Source of the DNA: Aquilaria yunnanensis
Lineage: Eukaryota > Streptophyta > Magnoliopsida > Malvales > Thymelaeaceae
Assembly: GCA_039654915.1 (NCBI GenBank)
Contig: CM077593.1
Coordinates: 75,124,501 to 75,188,500, forward strand
Direction: 5' to 3'
Length of the DNA: 64,000 nucleotides
Position 1 is the stretch's first letter; the number at the start of each line of letters is the position of its first letter. Position numbers and translations under genes: made by a program. Below, in pieces: positions 59,324 through 64,000 of this stretch. Below the pieces are notes generated by a model. It was not told the DNA's origin. It ran no database searches and saw only the letters and a program-made list of their open reading frames with translations.

Positions 59324-59753
59324 ATACCATTTATAAGCAAGTTAAACCAGAACAGATCCAAAATGCCCAAAAACCCACAAGACCGTCTTTATTACTTTGA
59401 CTCTTCATTGGTGATGTGGCAGTACGGGCTAATGGTGTGTGGTAGTGGCCACTGGCCAAAGGGTTGAATACACCGAGGCCAAAGCAGCCTCCTTTGCCAC
59501 GACCCACGAATGGGCACTTATCATGGACCCTTTACGTTCCATCAAATGATACTGCCTCTAAGGCTGTCACATTAAATTACTCTAGAATTCTAATTTGAAT
59601 TAGAGTTACTGAACATTTGGTCTAATGACTATTGCAAAGTATATCAAAGTTATCTTTTATATGAGGATTAGGGTTCAAGCTATCTTTGCAGGTAAAACAA
59701 TTTACGCTTTATTAGATTTACCACTCCATGTCTCTAAAAAATTGTAATACCTT
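59324..59753. other. Non-genic stretch
   Basis: A GC-richer patch at about 59430-59560 gives a minus-strand frame containing DKCPFVGRGKGGCFGLG, but it lacks a start, splice context and a recognised domain. I see no supported gene. Confidence 0.35.
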
Positions 59754-59998
59754 ATACTTTCTCCATATCTCGTAAAGGTTGACTCTTTCATTTTTTGTAA
59801 TAAAGTTTTGATTTAAATATATTTATATTAATTTATATTGTAAATTTTTTTTAAAAATTATATTTATAAACTATAACCTTTAAGACACTATTTTCATATA
59901 AAAAATTTATATTTCTATAATAGATTTTAAAATAAAAAAATTATAAATCAATTACTTTGAACAATAAAAGGGATAAGTTTTGCCAACAGAGAAAGTAT
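59754..59998. mobile_element. Stowaway-like MITE, copy 1
   Basis: The left end ATACTTTCTCCATATCTCG and the right end GAGAAAGTAT form terminal inverted repeats, bordered by TA. The AT-rich interior has TTTAAAAATTATATTTA and TAACCTTTAA blocks that recur in the copy at 60550-60750. Confidence 0.65.
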
Positions 59999-60549
59999 TA
60001 CTTTCTGGGTTTAAAAAAATAGAGTTCATAATTATTGATCTAGCTTCAAACTAAAATTCTCGTGATGATTAGTGTCCATTATGATGAGGTTATAAATTAT
60101 TCTTGCCTATGGTGCACGGAACAAATCCCACCCCTTGGTATGCAATGATTGGCACCACGGGTGGCAATAGTGAGCCATCGTTGCATGTGTGGGTGGGTTG
60201 TTCTGCGAGATGGATTTGAAGGTTTGGAGTTGTTTGAAAATCTAGTCTTGTGTGTGGGTCAAGAGGTGTTATTTATTAAAGTTTAGGGGCCAATGTGGGA
60301 TTTCAAAACCTTGCTAAATCTTGAATCATTTAGTTAAAAAATTAAATGCACATGTTAACTTTTCTACGTGTGATTAATTTATGTCACCTAAGATTTCATA
60401 CGAAGTTTTATGGAAATTTTAATACATCTCGTGAAATCCTTTTCAATATTCTTTTGTAGTCATTAGAGCGCACGTGATCGGAGGTGCTGGAGGAAGTGAT
60501 CCGAAGCCAAGTCCAGGACACCGCAAATGACTTGCAAGTAAAAAATATT

Positions 60550-60750
60550 ATACCCTCTCCATCTCGTTTTTCTAATTAAAGTTAGATTTGAATATATTAA
60601 AAAAAAATTTAAAAATTATATTTAGGAATTATAATCTTTAAACTTTGTTATAAAAAGTTCATATTTTTATGATAAATTTTAAAAGAAATAAAATCAAAAT
60701 TTAATTTATTGTAAATAGTAAAGAGAACAACTTTTATAAGACATAATGGG
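60550..60750. mobile_element. Stowaway-like MITE, copy 2
   Basis: Starts TACCCTCTCCATCTCG, parallel to copy 1, and shares the blocks TTTAAAAATTATATTTA, TATAATCTTTAAA, AGTTCATATTTTTATGAT and AAAGAGAACAACTTTTAT-like end sequence. The right terminus is diverged. Confidence 0.55.
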
Positions 60751-60840
60751 TGACATTTTTTAACATTATAAGTTGCTATACTACCTTTTTTCATACTATA
60801 TTTAATAATACTAAAATTGTCTCGTGCAACCCTGTAAAGT

Positions 60841-61395
60841 GGTTATTATACTATGCATCTATGTCTAATTAGACATATTAACTCATCCTTAACTTTCTAT
60901 ATATGATCAATTTTTATAAAAAAATTTGATAAAATTGCCCCTCATCAAAACTCTTTCTCTTCCTTAAAAAATTCTACCCTCAATCCCACCGCCACAAATG
61001 TTATCACTATTGTCGCCGCCACCGCTACCACCAAATTCTGTCATTACTCGCATTTGCATAAGTGCCAAAGACAAAGAAACAAAGTGTCTAAAGCAATTGA
61101 AAAAAATGTGTAAATAAGTATGTATAAGTGTCTGAAATAATGCAAATTATTTGTTCCCTTTAATAATATGTAAATAATTTGTTCTATTTGATAAAATGTA
61201 AATGTGTAGAAGTGTCTGAGTAAATATATTAAAGTGTCTATAGAAATATGTAAAAGTATCTGAACAAAAAAAATGACTGAATTAACTTGTGAATAATTTA
61301 TTTTCTTCAGAAAATAACTGTTTAAATAATAAAAAAATGTCTAAAACTATAACAATAAGTGTCTGAATGAATATTAAAAATATCTAAAAAAATAT
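60841..61395. mobile_element. Palindrome-ended repeat element, 3'-truncated copy
   Basis: GGTTATTATA then TGTCTAATTAGACA at 60862-60875, followed by a GC-richer segment (to about 61030) and AAGTGTCTGAA/AATGTCTAAA units up to about 61395. The run AACTTGTGAATAATTTATT closely parallels 29403-29425. No second terminal palindrome follows, so the copy is truncated. Confidence 0.65.
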
Positions 61396-63914
61396 GTTGA
61401 CCTTGTCTTAAGTGTTCAATTTCCCTCGCTTTACTTAACACAGTAGATGCCATCAATGCTAGCTTGATCCTTTTTTGCATGTCAAACAAATGAGAACTAG
61501 TTTACATACATGACGTTGTTACAAGTCCAAAGTTATATTGAATTCTTGAAAATGTATAAATATTTAAATATTGTCAAGATATCACAAAACCAACAATTTT
61601 CAAAATATTACAATAAAATATTATAATATAACATAACTAACAAATTTATCAGTCTTGTCAAATCTTAAGTTATAAATAATAGCAAAATCAAGTACACATA
61701 TCATATTATTTGAATGCTTTGCTCTTGTTTGGTCTAGAAGTAATACAATGTAATAATTATTCATATAGAAGAATGTGTTATAAAGAAATATAAAATGTTG
61801 ATAAAAAACATTAAACCTCTTTTTTGTAAAAAGATAAAAAATAAAATAGCTCAATAACTTTTATTAATCGTATTGGATTTACTACTAATAGTATCTCGTC
61901 TGACTATAGTACTAACAGTGGGACAAAAATTTGATGTCTTACGGGATTGGGTGTACTACTAATAATATATTGGTAGTAATGGTTGTACTGTTAATATATT
62001 ATGAGTTATTATTTTAATCAATTAAAATTTATTGATTTAAATATATTATGGTTTATAAATAATCGTAAAAGCATTGTTTTTATTTGGCTCATACATTTTA
62101 GATTTTGTTGCAAACGGAAAATTTTAAACTAAGATGTGCAATAAATGTAGTGGATTAAGATATGTTTAACCACAGGGAAAGCTTAGCCCAACTGTTGTAG
62201 TCCAGACCTACTTCAGCCTAACAAAAAAACTCACAGCAACTATTTTTCCATAAAAAAAAAAAAAAAACTATGAAAGTGAGGAAATTGGTTTAAATCGAAC
62301 GTGTAATTTTGGGCCTAATTGCACGATTTGAGAGACAGTGAATTTAAGAATGAAGGCCTTAATTGGATTTTAAACTTTTTTTAAATAAAGTATAATTAAA
62401 CCGACAAAAAAAAATTAAACCAAATAATGAATTAAGCAACGAAAAAACAATTAAACCGAATAATCAATATTGGGCCAATTGAATTAAACAACTGTTAAAT
62501 AACTTGAGCCCAATTGAATGCAGGACAAAGAAATGAAGTAATCAATTTTCGGCCATTTGATTTTTTGAAATTGGGATAAAGTATGTTAGGATATAGGACC
62601 TTTTAAAATATAAAGGAAAAGGGCACGAGCCTTAAGGAAAAATGGGCCATTTAGGGGAATGGGTCCAATTGAAAGAAATAAATATAAGCGTCCGTGCCCA
62701 GCATCAAGCAAAATAAATTGATCCAAACAGAGGGTTAAAAAAATATTGTCTTGCGAAAAGGCAAAACATAAAAACTTAAAGGACTGTTGGCAACCTTTGT
62801 TGAAAGTTTAGGGGCTTAATTGGAGTTAAACCTATTTAAGCAAATAAAAAGAATAAAACATACACATTTCTTTAATTTTTTCTCCGAAACTTTCACTCAC
62901 GTCTCTCTGTTTTTCAGTCCTCTGCTAGGGTTTACATGAAACCAGAGAAACCACTGCCGTCTGCCATGACTCACCAATGCCTCTTCCTTTGTCTCCACTC
63001 ACACTTCCTTTATGCTTCTAATTTCTGGTTTGCTTTTCTTCTGTGCTCTAACTCCATTCACAGAACATATGTTTGAGTTTTATTTCTTTTTTTCTTTTTT
63101 CTTTTTTTTTTGTAGATGCATGTAAGATCACATTTTTAAAAGAGCACCATAAATTTTTTTCTCAACTTTTTTTTTTCTTCACTAGATACAAGCTCGATCT
63201 GCACAAAACATTATTTTTTGTATGAATATGTGTTGTTTTCCTAGGCATTCTTGAGCGGGTCAATTTCGGTTCATACAAGATTATCCATGTTTTTGTATGA
63301 TCTGAAATATTTTCCACCGGATGCACAGTCGATCCAAACAAAATTGTCCTATCTGTAGATCGTGTGCTTTTTTGAAACATTCGAATATCATTATTTGGAT
63401 TGATACTTCATTTGTCATCAGGTTTAATGATTTCGTCTTTGTTTTGATTTCTTTTCAGAAGTTATGCTTGTATTTTGTTTATTTAAACCATTTATTACCA
63501 ATTCAACCATCGATCTGTACAAAACTCTGATGTCTGTATGGGTCACCTTTTAAAAAAAGGAAAAACTGAACATTTTCTTACAGTCTTATTCAATCTAACA
63601 TCACTGATAGTGTTCACTGCCTTACCAACCGCACTCCTCATGTCTTCATCTGCCATGGAGTCTTGTTTGCTCACAGGTGTTTCTTCGTCTCATTTTCACT
63701 ATCATTTCTTTTATTTTTATGTTCTGGTTTTTTCATAATTTGAATATTTGTATTTATGGTGCATAGGGATTTAAATGTAATTTTGACTGCCTATGGTGGG
63801 GGCAATTCTTACCAATAGACTGGTTGCAGCTTTTTAAAATCCCTCCATTTGAGCTGTTTAATTCCTTTCATGTTCACTAAGTAAGTATTCTGCCATAGAG
63901 TGCTTCGGGCAAAT
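61396..63914. other. Non-genic or unassigned stretch
   Basis: AT-rich with no recognised repeat to about 62.8 kb. At 62880-63110 the sequence CTCTGCTAGGGTTTACATGAAACC looks like a plant 5' leader, with an ATG at 62936 opening 46 codons. No following exon with a known domain was recognised up to 63.9 kb. This could be the 5' part of an unrecognised gene or a captured fragment. Confidence 0.3.
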
Positions 63915-64000
63915 AGTTATTATATTGTAGACATATGTCTAATTAGACATACTAATCTAGTCCTAATTTCTTATAAATAGCCTATAATCCAGTAAATAAA
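63915..64000. mobile_element. Palindrome-ended repeat element, start of a further copy at window edge
   Basis: GTTATTATATTGTAGAC precedes TGTCTAATTAGACA at 63936-63949. The following sequence (TTCTTATAAATAGCCTATAA then CAGTAAATAAA) parallels 28770-28803. It runs off the end of the window. Confidence 0.65.

Noticed and set aside
59440..59560. Minus-strand Cys/Gly-containing frame (DKCPFVGRGKGGCFGLG) as second exon of the secreted-peptide gene
   Set aside because: It is on the opposite strand from the signal-peptide exon, has only two cysteines and no splice context.

Overview
This window is nuclear DNA from a flowering plant, most likely a eudicot. The evidence is GT-AG split genes, an AT-rich background, Mutator-like (MULE), hAT, Stowaway-like and tRNA-derived SINE elements, and a Ty3/gypsy element of the plant Tat lineage. 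I cannot name the species. All coordinates, splice sites and repeat boundaries were read by eye; no alignment or database search was run.

Layout. (1) 1-8.6 kb: a decayed autonomous MULE carrying two convergent genes, a Ulp1/C48-type protease gene on + and a FAR1-like transposase gene on -. Introns and flanks of both genes are packed with copies of a ~22-nt repeat beginning TTTGTTCTTTT, always in the sense direction of the local gene. (2) 8.6-15.0 kb: non-genic, with nested hAT-type elements (8-bp target duplication), a SINE, and a 1.36-kb long-TIR element with a 9-bp target duplication that ends about 310 bp upstream of the host gene. (3) 15.3-25.9 kb: the only intact host gene found, coatomer subunit beta-prime (beta'-COP). 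It has 24 coding exons and 917 codons, including an ATG-only first coding exon, a 21-nt second coding exon and two possible C-termini. (4) 27.5-32.0 kb: a 4.0-kb composite MULE (9-bp target duplication) that hosts an element with palindromic ends and a second long-TIR element carrying a captured EXO70-like gene fragment. (5) 32-41 kb: non-genic DNA with a GAACAA-rich tract split by a 1.55-kb solo LTR (target duplication AGTGA), fold-back hairpins and a 355-bp MULE-type MITE. (6) About 41.0 kb: a lone first exon with a TATA box and a signal peptide. (7) 41.4-59.3 kb: a fold-back element split by a 16.9-kb Tat retrotransposon (LTRs of 776 and 761 bp, target duplication ACACT). The retrotransposon is itself split by three further insertions and carries an antisense multi-exon reading frame. 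(8) 59.3-64 kb: two related MITEs, a truncated copy of the palindrome-ended family, and the start of another copy at the window edge.

Functionally, the host gene makes a COPI vesicle coat subunit. Everything else is transposon biology: proteins for element movement, most broken by stop codons, and non-autonomous elements that carry host fragments. The least familiar signals are the strand-symmetric 22-nt intronic repeat of the MULE and the repeat family whose ends carry the palindrome TGTCTAATTAGACA and whose interior is filled with TGTCTAAA/TGTCTGAA copies.
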